Assembly (NCBI RefSeq): GCF_009852415.1
Contig: NZ_WOXS01000002.1
Location: 8,100,001-8,164,000 of the forward strand
Length of the DNA stretch: 64,000 nt
Origin: Streptomyces sp. Tu 3180
GTDB lineage: Bacteria > Actinomycetota > Actinomycetes > Streptomycetales > Streptomycetaceae
Direction of reading: 5' to 3'
In this document: piece after piece, positions 9,741 to 18,554 of the stretch
Layout: every line of letters starts with the position of its first letter
Numbering within the stretch: position 1 is the first letter of the stretch
Position numbers and translations under genes: made by a program
Notes under the pieces: model-generated
The model's database searches: none
What the model was told of the DNA's origin: nothing
What the model saw: the letters and a program-made list of their open reading frames with translations, nothing else

Positions 9741-10055
9741 ATGCGGATACGGAGTCTTCGTCATGCGGTCTGCGCGGGCACGGGGGTGGCGCTCCTGCTC
9801 TCGCCCCAAGTGACCGGCTCGGCCCTTGCCGTGCCCTCGGCCGTGGAACCGGCGCCCTCCTGCGTGAACCTGTATCAGAGCTGGCGGTACACGCAGGCCG
9901 GGAACGACTGCGCCGTACCGATGACCGTGAAGGTCGTCTACCAGGACGGCGCCGAGGGCGCGTGCCACGCCGTGCGACCCGGCGAGGTCACCACCATCGG
10001 CGAGGGACACACCGGCCCGCACGGGCGCGCCGACCACATCGCCCTGTGCCCGTAG
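9741..10055 (+). CDS. secreted alpha-amylase inhibitor, tendamistat family
   Basis: 104 residues with a Sec signal peptide (cleavage probably at ALA-VPSA, near residue 30). The mature part is close to tendamistat: APSCVNLYQSWRYTQAGNDC, then MTVKVVYQDGAEGACHAV and VTTIGEGHTGPHGRADH. The Trp-Arg-Tyr triad that enters the mammalian alpha-amylase active site is conserved, as are all four cysteines of the two known disulfides. These proteins are all-beta Ig-like inhibitors secreted by streptomycetes. It is transcribed away from the SH3-like gene and has GGAAGGAAG upstream of the ATG. Confidence 0.93.
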   Translation: MRIRSLRHAVCAGTGVALLLSPQVTGSALAVPSAVEPAPSCVNLYQSWRYTQAGNDCAVPMTVKVVYQDGAEGACHAVRPGEVTTIGEGHTGPHGRADHIALCP

Positions 10056-10124
10056 TCCCGTCCGGGGCGCCGGCGGTCGAGGGGGCGCGGTGGTGGGTGC
10101 GGCGCGGGCCGGGCGCGCTCTCCG

Positions 10125-10829
10125 TCAGGAGTTCCCGGGGGGTCTCCCGGGGGCCTCGGCCCGGGCTGCCGAGGCCTGGGCGAGCAGCCCGTCGACGAAC
10201 GCGCGGAGTCCCTGGGGGTAGATGTCCCGTCCGGTCAGCGCCGCCCACCGGTGGCCGAGGGCGGCCAGTCGGGGCACCCGGGACGCGTCGAAGGCGTCGC
10301 GGAAGGTGAAGTGTTCGCCGGTCCGTCGGCGGGCGGTGTGCGCGCGGACCAGGACCTCGCCGACGGTGTAGTACCAGATGCTGCGGAAGACGTCGACGCT
10401 CTGCTCGGGCGTGCATCCGTAGTCGTCGGCCCCGGCCACGATGGCCTCGACCATCCACAGCGCCGACTCGTCGAGGAGGCCGACGAACCCGTCGGCCGAC
10501 AGGACCTCCGCGGCCCACGGCCACGCGGCGAGCGCGTCGTGCATCGCGGTGGCGGCCGTGACGATGCGCTCCCGCGGGTCACCGGGCAGCGGGGGCCGCT
10601 CGACCTGGCCGACGTAGTCGTTGAGCAGGAGGACCAGCAGGTCGTCCTTGTTGCGGATGTGGTGGTACAGCGTCGTCGTCCCGACGCCGATCTCGGCCGC
10701 CAGCCTGCGGACGGTCAGCTTCTCCCAGCCGTCCTGGTCGATGAGCCGGCGTGCCGCCGCCAGGATCTGCGCGCGGGAGGTCAGGGGTGGCCGGCCGGTG
10801 CGGCCGTGCGGTGCGGGCGGTCGGGACAT
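10125..10829 (-). CDS. TetR family transcriptional repressor
   Basis: 234 residues. The N-terminal helix-turn-helix reads LTVRRLAAEIGVGTTTLYHHIRNK in two overlapping helices (about residues 40-63). A C-terminal ligand-binding domain follows, of the TetR_C type seen in TetR-like tetracycline/xenobiotic regulators. The gene is divergent from the MFS transporter at 10971. A near-perfect 22-bp dyad covers that transporter's promoter, so the expected role is to repress the pump until a drug-like ligand binds. The start is ATG 10829. Its own promoter would lie in the same intergenic region, so autoregulation is possible. Confidence 0.9.
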   Translation of the reverse strand: MSRPPAPHGRTGRPPLTSRAQILAAARRLIDQDGWEKLTVRRLAAEIGVGTTTLYHHIRNKDDLLVLLLNDYVGQVERPPLPGDPRERIVTAATAMHDALAAWPWAAEVLSADGFVGLLDESALWMVEAIVAGADDYGCTPEQSVDVFRSIWYYTVGEVLVRAHTARRRTGEHFTFRDAFDASRVPRLAALGHRWAALTGRDIYPQGLRAFVDGLLAQASAARAEAPGRPPGNS

Positions 10830-10890
10830 CGTCCCATCATGCCGCCCCGCCGCGCCCGCCTGGAAACGGGTGCGGATTCCGCCCGTGGTG

Positions 10891-10937
10891 TTCACAGCTC
10901 CCGGACTCGGTGCTACTTTCGGAACATGTTCGGAAAG
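10891..10937 (+). promoter_or_regulatory. promoter and TetR-type operator for the MFS efflux gene
   Basis: TTCACA (10891-10896) and TACTTT (10914-10919) are separated by 17 bases, a good vegetative promoter. A 22-bp dyad from 10916 to 10937 overlaps the -10 box and start point: arms CTTTC-GGAAC and GTTCG-GAAAG around a central AT, with one mismatched pair. Repressor bound here would block transcription. The divergent TetR gene is the obvious candidate. Confidence 0.75.
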
Positions 10938-10970
10938 TCGCCGGACGCCGGCGGGGCGGGGGAGTGCGCG

Positions 10971-12416
10971 ATGACGTTGGACGGTGCGGTCGTCCGGCCG
11001 GGGCTCACGCTCGCCACGGTGGCCGTCGTGCAGTTCATGGTGTCGCTGGACCTGTCGGTCGTGAACGTGGGACTCCCGCAGATCGCCGCCGGCCTCGGCT
11101 TCGGCGCGGTGGGCCTGACCTGGGTGATCCACGCCTATGCCCTCACCTTCGGCGGGCTGCTCCTGCTGGGCGGCAAGGCCGCCGACCGGTACGGCCGCAA
11201 GCGGGTCCTGGTGATCGGGCTGGGCCTGTTCGGCCTCGCCTCCCTCGTCGGCGGCTTCGCCCGGGAACCCGGCCACCTCGTCGCCGCCCGGGCCGCGCAG
11301 GGCATCGGGGCCGCCGCGCTGGCACCGGCGGCGCTGGCACTGCTGACCGCGGCGTTCCCGACGGGCAGGGCGCGCGTCCGGGCCTTCGGCGTGTGGAGCG
11401 CGATCAACGCCGCCGGGGGAGCCTTCGGCGTCCTGACCGGCGGCCTGCTCACCGAGTACGCCGACTGGCGCTGGGTGATGTTCGTGAACGTGCCGATGGC
11501 CGCCGGCGCCCTGATCCTGGCCTGGCGCGGCGTCGCCGACGGCCCGCCGGCCGCTCGCGACGGCCGGCCGGACGTGCTCGGCGCCGTCCTGGTCACGGCG
11601 GGCATGACCCTGCTGGTGTTCGGCGTCGTCCGCACCGACCGGCACGCGTGGACCTCACCGGTCACCCTGACCACGCTGACGGCCGCCGCCGCGCTGCTGG
11701 CCGCCTTCCTGCACGTCGAGCGGAGCACCTCCCGCGATCCGCTGATCCGGCTCGGCCTGCTCACCGGCCGCTCGGTCGCCGGCGCCAACGCCTGCAACCT
11801 CCTCATCGGTGCGGCCATGGCCTCGGCCTTCTACTTCGTGTCCCTCCGCCTCCAGAACGTCCTCGGGGCGGGGCCCGCGCTGACCGGGGCCATGTTCCTG
11901 CCGTTCGCCCTCACCGTGGTCGTCGGCTCCGTGCTCGCCGTCAGGCTCGGCCACCGTCTCGCTCCCCGCACCCTCCTGACCGCCGGCGCCCTGCTCACCG
12001 CGACCGGGCTCGCCTGGTTCGGACTCGCCGACCCCGACGGCACCTTCGTCACCGACGTCCTCGGACCCTCGCTCGTCACCGGTACCGGCTTCGGACTCTG
12101 CCTCGCACCGGTCGTCTCCACCGCCACCGCCGGCGTCGCGCCCCACGAGACCGGCACCGCCTCCGGCCTGCTCAACAGCTCACGCCAGATCGGCGCGTCC
12201 CTCGGACTCGCCGCCCTCGGCACCGCGGCCCACCACCGCACCGGTCCGACCGCCACACCCGAGGCCCTCGACGACGGCTACACACTCGGACTGACCCTCG
12301 GCGCCGTGCTCCTGGCCGCCGCCGCCCTCGTCGCCCTCACCGTGCTGCGGCCGGCCGGCCCGCCGTCACGGGCCCAGCGGGCCGACGACCGCGACGTGCT
12401 CCCCGCCAGGGACTGA
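10971..12416 (+). CDS. MFS multidrug efflux transporter, DHA2 (EmrB/QacA, 14-TM) family
   Basis: 481 residues from ATG 10971, preceded by GGGGGAG at proper spacing. An earlier ATG at 10926 lies inside the operator and is unlikely. The protein begins with the family's MVSLDLSVVNVGLPQIAAGL helix 1 motif and has the loop motif GKAADRYGRKR between helices 2 and 3. Motif C-like AINAAGGAFGVLTGGLLTEY and a GTASGLLNSSRQIGASLGLA segment near the end also fit drug:proton antiporters. It should export a hydrophobic drug or own metabolite. It is controlled by the divergent TetR protein. Confidence 0.9.
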   Translation: MTLDGAVVRPGLTLATVAVVQFMVSLDLSVVNVGLPQIAAGLGFGAVGLTWVIHAYALTFGGLLLLGGKAADRYGRKRVLVIGLGLFGLASLVGGFAREPGHLVAARAAQGIGAAALAPAALALLTAAFPTGRARVRAFGVWSAINAAGGAFGVLTGGLLTEYADWRWVMFVNVPMAAGALILAWRGVADGPPAARDGRPDVLGAVLVTAGMTLLVFGVVRTDRHAWTSPVTLTTLTAAAALLAAFLHVERSTSRDPLIRLGLLTGRSVAGANACNLLIGAAMASAFYFVSLRLQNVLGAGPALTGAMFLPFALTVVVGSVLAVRLGHRLAPRTLLTAGALLTATGLAWFGLADPDGTFVTDVLGPSLVTGTGFGLCLAPVVSTATAGVAPHETGTASGLLNSSRQIGASLGLAALGTAAHHRTGPTATPEALDDGYTLGLTLGAVLLAAAALVALTVLRPAGPPSRAQRADDRDVLPARD

Positions 12417-12557
12417 CCGGACGGGTGAACGGGCGGCCCGCGCACCCTCGAGGCCGCAGCGGCACCCCGGCGCCCACCGGGGCGGCGCGGCCGGCCGCCC
12501 GCGCACCGCCCCGCCCACACGCCCGGCAGTGACGACCCGTACGAGGACAGGAGGACG

Positions 12558-14393
12558 ATGACCACCACCGACCTTGCCGAGGCCGAGGAGCGGTCCGCAC
12601 CACCACCGGACGCCGATCCTCCGGCAGGACGGAGGACGTGGGAGCTGCTGCGCCCCCATGCCCGCAGGTTCGCCGCCGTTGTCGTCCTGCAGGTCATCGG
12701 CGCTCTCGCAGGCCTGGCACCGCTGCTGGCGGTCGTCGAACTGGGCCGCGCCCTGCTGGCGCCCGGCCCCGTCGACCACGGCCACGTGCGGCTCGTCGTG
12801 ATCGCGGGTGCGGCCGGCCTGTTCCTCCGCTTGCTGTTCACGACTGCGTCGTCCGCGATCGGGCACGTCCTCGACGGTCAGGTGCAACTGTCGCTCCGCC
12901 GGCAACTGGCCGCGCGACTGGGGCAGGTGCCGATCGGCTGGCTCTCCCGGCGCCGCACCGGTGAACTGGCCGAGGTGGTGGGGGAGGACGTCGGCGCCGT
13001 GCACCCGTTCATCGCCCACACCCCCGGCGAACTCGTCTCCGCGTTCGTCGTACCGGCGGCGTCGCTCGTCTACCTGTTCACCGTCGACTGGCGGCTCACA
13101 CTGATCACCCTGGTACCCGTGGTGCTGGCAACGGCGCTGGTGCCCCTGATGATGACCCCGGCCCGGCTGCGCGAACAGCAGGAGTTCGACGGGGCCATGG
13201 GACGCATCACGAATGCCGCCGTGGAGTTCGTGCAGGGCATCTCGGTGGTCAAGGCGTTCGGCGGGTCCAAGCGCGCCCACCGCCGCTTCCTCACGGCGGC
13301 GGACGACTTCGTCGCGACCTTCGACCGGTGGGTGCGCGGCATCTCCAGGGCCGCCGCGGGAATGCAGTTCGTGCTGTCACCGCCCTTCGTGCTGCTGGTC
13401 GTCCTGACCGGCGGCGCGGTCCTCGTCACCGGCGACGAGACGGCCCCGGCCGACCTGCTGCCCTTCCTGCTCCTCGGGCTGGGCCTGACCGCCCCGGTGG
13501 CGGCCCTCGGCCACGGCTTCGACGACACGCAGGCCGCACGGCGGGCGGTCGGCCGCATCGGGGACGTGCTCCGGGTGCGGCCGCTGCCGGAGCCCGCCCA
13601 CCCGGCCACCCCACAGGGGCACCGGGTGGAACTGCGCGACGTGCGGTTCGGCTACGAAGCCGACCGCGAGGTGCTGCGCGGGATCGACCTGGTGCTGGAG
13701 CCGGGAACGGTCACCGCGCTCGTGGGCCCGTCGGGAAGCGGGAAGTCCACCCTGGTGCAGCTGCTGCCGAGGTTCTTCGACCCGACCCACGGCTCGGTCC
13801 TCCTGGGCGGCGTGGATCTGCGCGACCTCGGCAGCCGGGCGCTCCACCGCATGGTCTCCTTCGTCTTCCAGGACGTCCGGCTGCTGCGCGCGTCGGTCGC
13901 GGACAACATCGCGCTGGCGGTACCGCACGCCGACCTCGACGACGTGGTGCGCGCGGCCCGGCTGGCCCGGATCCACGAGCGCATCCTCGAACTGCCCCGC
14001 GGATACGACTCGGTGATCGGTGAGGACGCCGGCCTGTCGGGCGGCGAGGCACAGCGGATCTCGCTCGCACGCGCACTGCTCGCCGACGCGCCCGTTCTGG
14101 TCCTCGACGAGGCCACCGCCTTCGCGGACCCGCAGACCGAACAGGCGGTCCGCCGGGCCCTGTCGACACGGGGGGGCGGCCGGACCCTGCTGGTCATCGC
14201 CCACCGCCCGGAGACGATCACCGGTGCCGACACCGTCGTGATGCTGGAGAACGGGTCGATCGTCGAACGCGGCAGCCCCGCCGAACTGCTGGCACGGGCA
14301 GGGAAGTTCGCTGAGTTCTGGCACACACACCGATCGGCGGTCGCCGACGACGGCGAATCCCGCGAGGGCGTACCGCAAGGAGACGAGCACTGA
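12558..14393 (+). CDS. ABC exporter-fold half transporter (YbtP/IrtA type), first subunit
   Basis: 611 residues: a six-helix type I transmembrane domain (about 35-320) fused to a nucleotide-binding domain. Visible motifs are Walker A GPSGSGKST near residue 393, signature LSGGEAQR near 493 and Walker B VLVLDEAT near 514. The sequence resembles half transporters that pair as YbtP/YbtQ or IrtA/IrtB, which move ferric siderophores, usually inwards despite the exporter fold. No siderophore-interacting domain precedes it. The stop overlaps the start of the second subunit (TGATG), so the two are made together and likely form a heterodimer. The substrate is unknown. Confidence 0.85.
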   Translation: MTTTDLAEAEERSAPPPDADPPAGRRTWELLRPHARRFAAVVVLQVIGALAGLAPLLAVVELGRALLAPGPVDHGHVRLVVIAGAAGLFLRLLFTTASSAIGHVLDGQVQLSLRRQLAARLGQVPIGWLSRRRTGELAEVVGEDVGAVHPFIAHTPGELVSAFVVPAASLVYLFTVDWRLTLITLVPVVLATALVPLMMTPARLREQQEFDGAMGRITNAAVEFVQGISVVKAFGGSKRAHRRFLTAADDFVATFDRWVRGISRAAAGMQFVLSPPFVLLVVLTGGAVLVTGDETAPADLLPFLLLGLGLTAPVAALGHGFDDTQAARRAVGRIGDVLRVRPLPEPAHPATPQGHRVELRDVRFGYEADREVLRGIDLVLEPGTVTALVGPSGSGKSTLVQLLPRFFDPTHGSVLLGGVDLRDLGSRALHRMVSFVFQDVRLLRASVADNIALAVPHADLDDVVRAARLARIHERILELPRGYDSVIGEDAGLSGGEAQRISLARALLADAPVLVLDEATAFADPQTEQAVRRALSTRGGGRTLLVIAHRPETITGADTVVMLENGSIVERGSPAELLARAGKFAEFWHTHRSAVADDGESREGVPQGDEH

Positions 14394-16108
14394 TGATCCG
14401 CATGCTGCTGCGCGTGCTGGGGCGCGAGCACGCCGGGCCGTTGCGCCGCACCGTGGCCCTGATGACATCGACCGCGGTGGCCGAGGGACTGTCCTACGCA
14501 CTGCTGGTCCCCGTGCTGCGGGCACTGCTCGGCGGCACGCCCGACGACGTCTGGCCCTGGCTGACCGCGTTCGGGGCCGCGGTAGCGGTCTACGCGGTGC
14601 TCCGCCACCTCGGCGACGTGTCCGGATTCCGGGTCGGGGCTGCGCTGCTGCGCGGCATGTACCACCGGCTCGGCGATCACCTGGCCCGGCTCCCCCTCGG
14701 CTGGTACGCCTCAGGCCGCCTCGGGGAGGTGTCCGTCCTGGCCGGCCGGGGCGTCCTCCAGGCGATGAGTGCGATCGCGCACCTGCTGGCACCGTTCATC
14801 TCCGCCGGCGTGACCCCCCTGACGATCGTCGTCGTGATGCTCGCCTTCAACTGGCAGATGGGGCTGGCCGCGTTGGCCGCCGTACCGGTCGTGGCGGTGA
14901 TCCAGATCCGGACGGGCCGCTCGATGGCCGCCCATGACCGAGAGCGCGAGGAACGCGACCACGAGGCCACCGGACGGGTCATCGAATACCTCCAGGCCCA
15001 GCCCGTGCTGCGCGCCGGCGGCCGGACCGCCGAACGCTTCCGGCTGCTCGACGACTCGCTGCGGGAGGTCCAGCGCGCGTCCCGTCGCTCCGCGCTGTCG
15101 GCACTGCCGGGCGCGGTGGGCCTGACGCTCACGGTGCAGACGGTGTTCACCGTGCTGCTGACCCTGGGTGCCTTCCTCGCGCTCGGCGGGCACATCGGGG
15201 TGGCGGAGGTCCTGACGATCCTCGTGCTGGCCGCTCGCTGCGCCGATCCGCTGCTGTCACTGGCGGAGACGGGCGGCCGGCTCCGCGGCGCGCGCTCCGT
15301 GCTCGCGCGGCTCGACGCGGTGCTGAGCACCGAACCGCTGCCGGAAGCCGCCGAACCGGTCCGACCCGTGGGCCACGGCGTGGAGTTCGAGTCCGTGGTC
15401 TTCCGGCGGGGCGGCCGCACGGTGATCGACGGTGTCTCGCTGTCCGTCCCCCAGGGACAACGGCTCGCCGTCGTCGGACCGTCGGGGGCGGGCAAGAGCA
15501 CCTTGCTGCACCTGCTCGCGCGGTTCCACGACGTGGACGGGGGCGCGGTGCGCGTCGGCGGCGCGGACGTGCGCGCGATCGACCCGGAGGTACTGATGGC
15601 GCAGATCGCCATCGTCTTCCAGGACGTCCGCCTCTTCGACGGCACGATCGAGGAGAACGTACGCCTCGGCCGCCCCGACGCCACCGAGGCCGAGGTGCGG
15701 GCGGCGGCGACCGCGGCACGGCTGGACGAGGTGATCGAGCGGCTGCCCGGAGGATGGGCGGGGACGATCGGCGAGGACGGCACACTGCTCTCGGGCGGCG
15801 AACGCCAGCGCGTGTCCATCGCCAGGGCGCTGCTGAAGAACGCGCCCGTCGTGCTGCTTGACGAGGTGACCTCCGCACTGGACCCCGTCAACGAGGCGGC
15901 CGTCCACGAGGGGATCGAACGCCTGATGGCGGGCCGGACGGTGGTGATGGTCGCGCACCGGATGCGCACCGTCCGGCGCGCCGATCGTGTCGCCTTCCTG
16001 GACGGCGGCCGGATCGTGGAGGAGGGCAGCCACGACGAACTCCTGCACCGCGGCGGCCGCTACGCCGAATTCTGGAACCTCTCCCTCACTCCGGCCGCGA
16101 GTGAGTGA
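14393..16108 (+). CDS. ABC exporter-fold half transporter (YbtQ/IrtB type), second subunit
   Basis: 571 residues with the same build: membrane domain about 20-300, Walker A GPSGAGKST near 364, signature LSGGERQR near 466 and Walker B VVLLDEVTSALD near 486. Its ATG shares one base with the upstream gene's stop. Both nucleotide-binding domains keep their catalytic Glu, so both sites should hydrolyse ATP. No siderophore biosynthesis genes are nearby, so uptake of a xenosiderophore or export of a peptide-like compound are both possible. Confidence 0.85.
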   Translation: MIRMLLRVLGREHAGPLRRTVALMTSTAVAEGLSYALLVPVLRALLGGTPDDVWPWLTAFGAAVAVYAVLRHLGDVSGFRVGAALLRGMYHRLGDHLARLPLGWYASGRLGEVSVLAGRGVLQAMSAIAHLLAPFISAGVTPLTIVVVMLAFNWQMGLAALAAVPVVAVIQIRTGRSMAAHDREREERDHEATGRVIEYLQAQPVLRAGGRTAERFRLLDDSLREVQRASRRSALSALPGAVGLTLTVQTVFTVLLTLGAFLALGGHIGVAEVLTILVLAARCADPLLSLAETGGRLRGARSVLARLDAVLSTEPLPEAAEPVRPVGHGVEFESVVFRRGGRTVIDGVSLSVPQGQRLAVVGPSGAGKSTLLHLLARFHDVDGGAVRVGGADVRAIDPEVLMAQIAIVFQDVRLFDGTIEENVRLGRPDATEAEVRAAATAARLDEVIERLPGGWAGTIGEDGTLLSGGERQRVSIARALLKNAPVVLLDEVTSALDPVNEAAVHEGIERLMAGRTVVMVAHRMRTVRRADRVAFLDGGRIVEEGSHDELLHRGGRYAEFWNLSLTPAASE

Positions 16109-16207
16109 TCCGCGGCCGGGGAGGGCGGTGGCGGGGACCGGCTCGCCGGCCGGCGGGCGCCGGCCTCCACCGTGCGCCGCCGAGCGACCGGTCCGTGGGC
16201 CGGCTCC

Positions 16208-16765
16208 TCAGCGGCTCCCGGCCGGGGCGTCGGCCGGGCGGCGGTAGACGCCGTCGCTCCGGTGCAGGTGGTGCAGGTCGACGAGGTAGCGGCGCAGGGT
16301 CACGTGGTCGAGCCGACCCCCCTCGCACCAGGCGCGGAGCCTGTCGTTGACTTCCGTCTCCGCGTACTCCCGGCCCGGCTCGAACGTGCGCTCGGCGACA
16401 TGGCGCAGGACGAGCATCTTCCGGTTCCACTGCGCCGGCAGCTTCACCAACCGCCCGTCCTTCAGGAACGTGCGGAGCACCGTCTCGGCCCGCTCGTCCC
16501 CGGTGCCGTGGTCCTGCGCGGGCCGGGGCCCGGCAGCCTCGCGTGCGAGACGGCGGAAGGAGTCGTAGGCCACCGCGAGTCCGTCGCCGTCCGCTGCGAC
16601 GACCTCCCGTTCCTCGAGCCGCCGGAGCGCGAGAAGGGCGTCCTTGGCCGGCAGCCCGGTCCGCTCGGCCACCTCGGCGGCGCTCCCCGCCCCCAGCGCC
16701 ACGGCGGCGAAGACCCGCACCCGGGTCTCGTCGGCGAACAGCCTGACCACGTCCTCGGCCGTCAT
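16208..16765 (-). CDS. DUF2087 protein with ArsR-like N-terminal winged helix
   Basis: 185 residues. Residues 1-65 look like a winged helix of ArsR type (ADETRVRVFAAVALG, SAAEVAERTGLPAKDALLALRRLEERE). Residues about 100-175 match DUF2087: KDGRLVKLPAQWNRKMLVL, REYAETEVNDRLR, and a TLRRYLVD motif ending in VYRR. Members are probable transcription regulators of unknown signal. It ends convergent with the ABC transporter genes and sits next to the VOC gene on the same strand. Confidence 0.8.
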   Translation of the reverse strand: MTAEDVVRLFADETRVRVFAAVALGAGSAAEVAERTGLPAKDALLALRRLEEREVVAADGDGLAVAYDSFRRLAREAAGPRPAQDHGTGDERAETVLRTFLKDGRLVKLPAQWNRKMLVLRHVAERTFEPGREYAETEVNDRLRAWCEGGRLDHVTLRRYLVDLHHLHRSDGVYRRPADAPAGSR

Positions 16766-16877
16766 GCTCCGTCTCCGTCCTTCCGGGGCGGCACCCAGCA
16801 CGCCGCCTCCGGGGACGCTACCTCCGCGACCCGTCGGACGCCCCTCGTTTTTCGCGTGCGCCCACCGGCCCGACCGG

Positions 16878-17336
16878 TCAGGCGTCCGGACCGGTGCGCA
16901 CGAAGAGACAGAACGGGTGGCCCGCGGGGTCGTACAGGACGCGCACGTCGGCCTGGGGCTGGAAGTCCGCCGGGGTCGCCCCCGAAGCGAGGGCACGCTC
17001 GACGGCGGGGGACAGGTCGTCCACCTCGATGTCCAGGTGCATCATCATCTGCTGCCCGGACCGGGCGGAAGGCCACCGCGGACGTGTGAAGAGCGGCTCC
17101 GTCTGGAACGACAGCCCGGCGGTGCCGTCGGACGGCGCGATCTCGACCCAGCCCGGCTCCTCCTTCCGCACCGGCCACCCGAGCGGGCCCTGATAGAACC
17201 GTGCGAGCGCGTGGGCGTCCGGTGCGTCGAGGGTGGTCGCGGCCAGCGTGAAACGCGGTGGGTGCTCCGTACGGTGCTGCTGCCCGGTTTCGGCTTCGAC
17301 GCTCGCCCGCCACCGGCGCGGACGCCTCCCGGGCAT
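16878..17336 (-). CDS. VOC (glyoxalase/bleomycin resistance-fold) protein
   Basis: The core domain reads FTLAATTLDAPDAHALARFY, then GWVEIAPSDG, MMMHLDIEVDDL and VLYDPAGHPFCLFV, the typical paired beta-alpha-beta-beta-beta units of the vicinal oxygen chelate superfamily. The His and Glu-type metal ligands of true glyoxalases are only partly conserved, so it may bind rather than convert a small molecule. The start is uncertain. ATG 17336 gives 152 residues with an unusual Arg-rich N-terminus, and no ATG/GTG lies nearer the domain. Confidence 0.7.
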   Translation of the reverse strand: MPGRRPRRWRASVEAETGQQHRTEHPPRFTLAATTLDAPDAHALARFYQGPLGWPVRKEEPGWVEIAPSDGTAGLSFQTEPLFTRPRWPSARSGQQMMMHLDIEVDDLSPAVERALASGATPADFQPQADVRVLYDPAGHPFCLFVRTGPDA

Positions 17337-17350
17337 CGCCGATCGGTACG

Positions 17351-17362
17351 TTGTTCGAACAA
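17351..17362. promoter_or_regulatory. 12-bp perfect palindrome between VOC and GNAT genes
   Basis: TTGTTCGAACAA lies in the AT-richer gap just upstream of the VOC start and divergent from the GNAT gene. It looks like an operator half-site pair without spacer. It does not fit the actinobacterial LexA box spacing well. The regulator is unknown; the DUF2087 winged-helix protein next door is a candidate. Confidence 0.35.
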
Positions 17363-17467
17363 ACATAATTGTGTTGGAAAGCAGGCGCGGGTGCCGCCGA
17401 CCGGCTCGACGCGCGGCCACCCGATCGTCCATCCCGCCCCCAGAGCAACGGGAAGAGTCCGAACTCC

Positions 17468-18280
17468 ATGGCCATGACGAACCACCGCGTCACCGACGTG
17501 GGCGCCCTCCTCGCCAGGATGGAATCCAACCTCGCCGAGCACGCTTGTCATCTGCACAGACACCTGGACGGCGCCGCGGTCGTCGAGACGGGGGACCTGC
17601 TGATCGCCGACAGCGGACTCGAGGACGACACCTTCAACATCGTCGCAGCCGCACGCTTCCCACCGGACCGGGCCGACGTCCGCATCGCCCAGACCCTGGA
17701 GACCCTCAGGGCCACCCGCCGTCCCCACTCCTGGTGGGTGGGCCCGGCTTCCGCACCCCCGGACCTCTCCCTGCGCCTGTCGGCCGCAGGCCTGGAAGCG
17801 TCCGAGAGCGAGACGGCCATGTGGGCGCACCTCGACGGACTGCCCCCTCGGCCCGTCCCGCAGGGACTGGAGATCCGCCAGGTCGTCACCCCGGAGCAGC
17901 TCGCCGACTACGCGACGGTCCTGGCCGCGAACCGGGATCCGCCGGCCGTCACCGTCCACCGCTTCTTCGAGCTGACCGCCGCCCGGGCGCTGGCCCCCGA
18001 CTCCCCGGCCCGCTACCTGATCGGCTACCACCACGGCCGGCCGGTCTGTTCGGCCGAGGTCTTCTCCCACGCGGGGGTCGCCGGGATCTACAACATCAGC
18101 ACCCCGGCCACTCACCGCAGGCGCGGGTTCGGGGGCGCCATCACCCTCGCCTCACTGCACGACGCCCGTGAGCAAGGGCAGCGGACCGCGGTGCTCCAGG
18201 CGACACCGCAGGGGCAACCGGTCTACGAGCGGCTCGGCTTCACGGCCTGCGGTCACTTCACCGAGTACGCCGTCCGATGA
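17468..18280 (+). CDS. GNAT family N-acetyltransferase
   Basis: 270 residues. The C-terminal half carries the acetyl-CoA loop: [20 protein letters not shown] matches the R/Q-x-x-G-x-G/A pyrophosphate-binding motif A, and PVYERLGF is the usual last strand and helix. The N-terminal half resembles the degenerate second GNAT domain found in two-domain streptomycete proteins. The substrate is unknown. The start is ATG 17468 or the in-frame ATG 17474. Confidence 0.8.
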   Translation: MAMTNHRVTDVGALLARMESNLAEHACHLHRHLDGAAVVETGDLLIADSGLEDDTFNIVAAARFPPDRADVRIAQTLETLRATRRPHSWWVGPASAPPDLSLRLSAAGLEASESETAMWAHLDGLPPRPVPQGLEIRQVVTPEQLADYATVLAANRDPPAVTVHRFFELTAARALAPDSPARYLIGYHHGRPVCSAEVFSHAGVAGIYNISTPATHRRRGFGGAITLASLHDAREQGQRTAVLQATPQGQPVYERLGFTACGHFTEYAVR

Positions 18281-18554
18281 ACCGCCCGGCCGGCGCACCG
18301 GCCGGACACCTCGGGGCACGCCGCGTGTGGGTGTTCCCCACCCTGATCCCCGAAGGGCACTGGGGCGGCCGCGGCGCCATCACGCCGCTCGCGTCGATCC
18401 TCGCCCGTCTCACCGGCGGTGACCAGGAACGAGCCCGCGCGCTCGCCCGGCAGCGGACCGCGATGAGCCGGGACGAGCGGAGCACGCCTGCCGTGACCTC
18501 GGAGGTGGGCCGGCGACAGCGTCGGGAGACGTCCGCGGTGGCCGCCCGTGACGG

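Noticed and set aside
10926-10970. ATG 10926 as start of the MFS transporter
   Set aside because: It lies within the -10/operator region, before any ribosome binding site; ATG 10971 has GGGGGAG.
17351-17362. LexA/SOS box
   Set aside because: The palindrome lacks the spaced GAAC...GTTC layout of actinobacterial SOS boxes.
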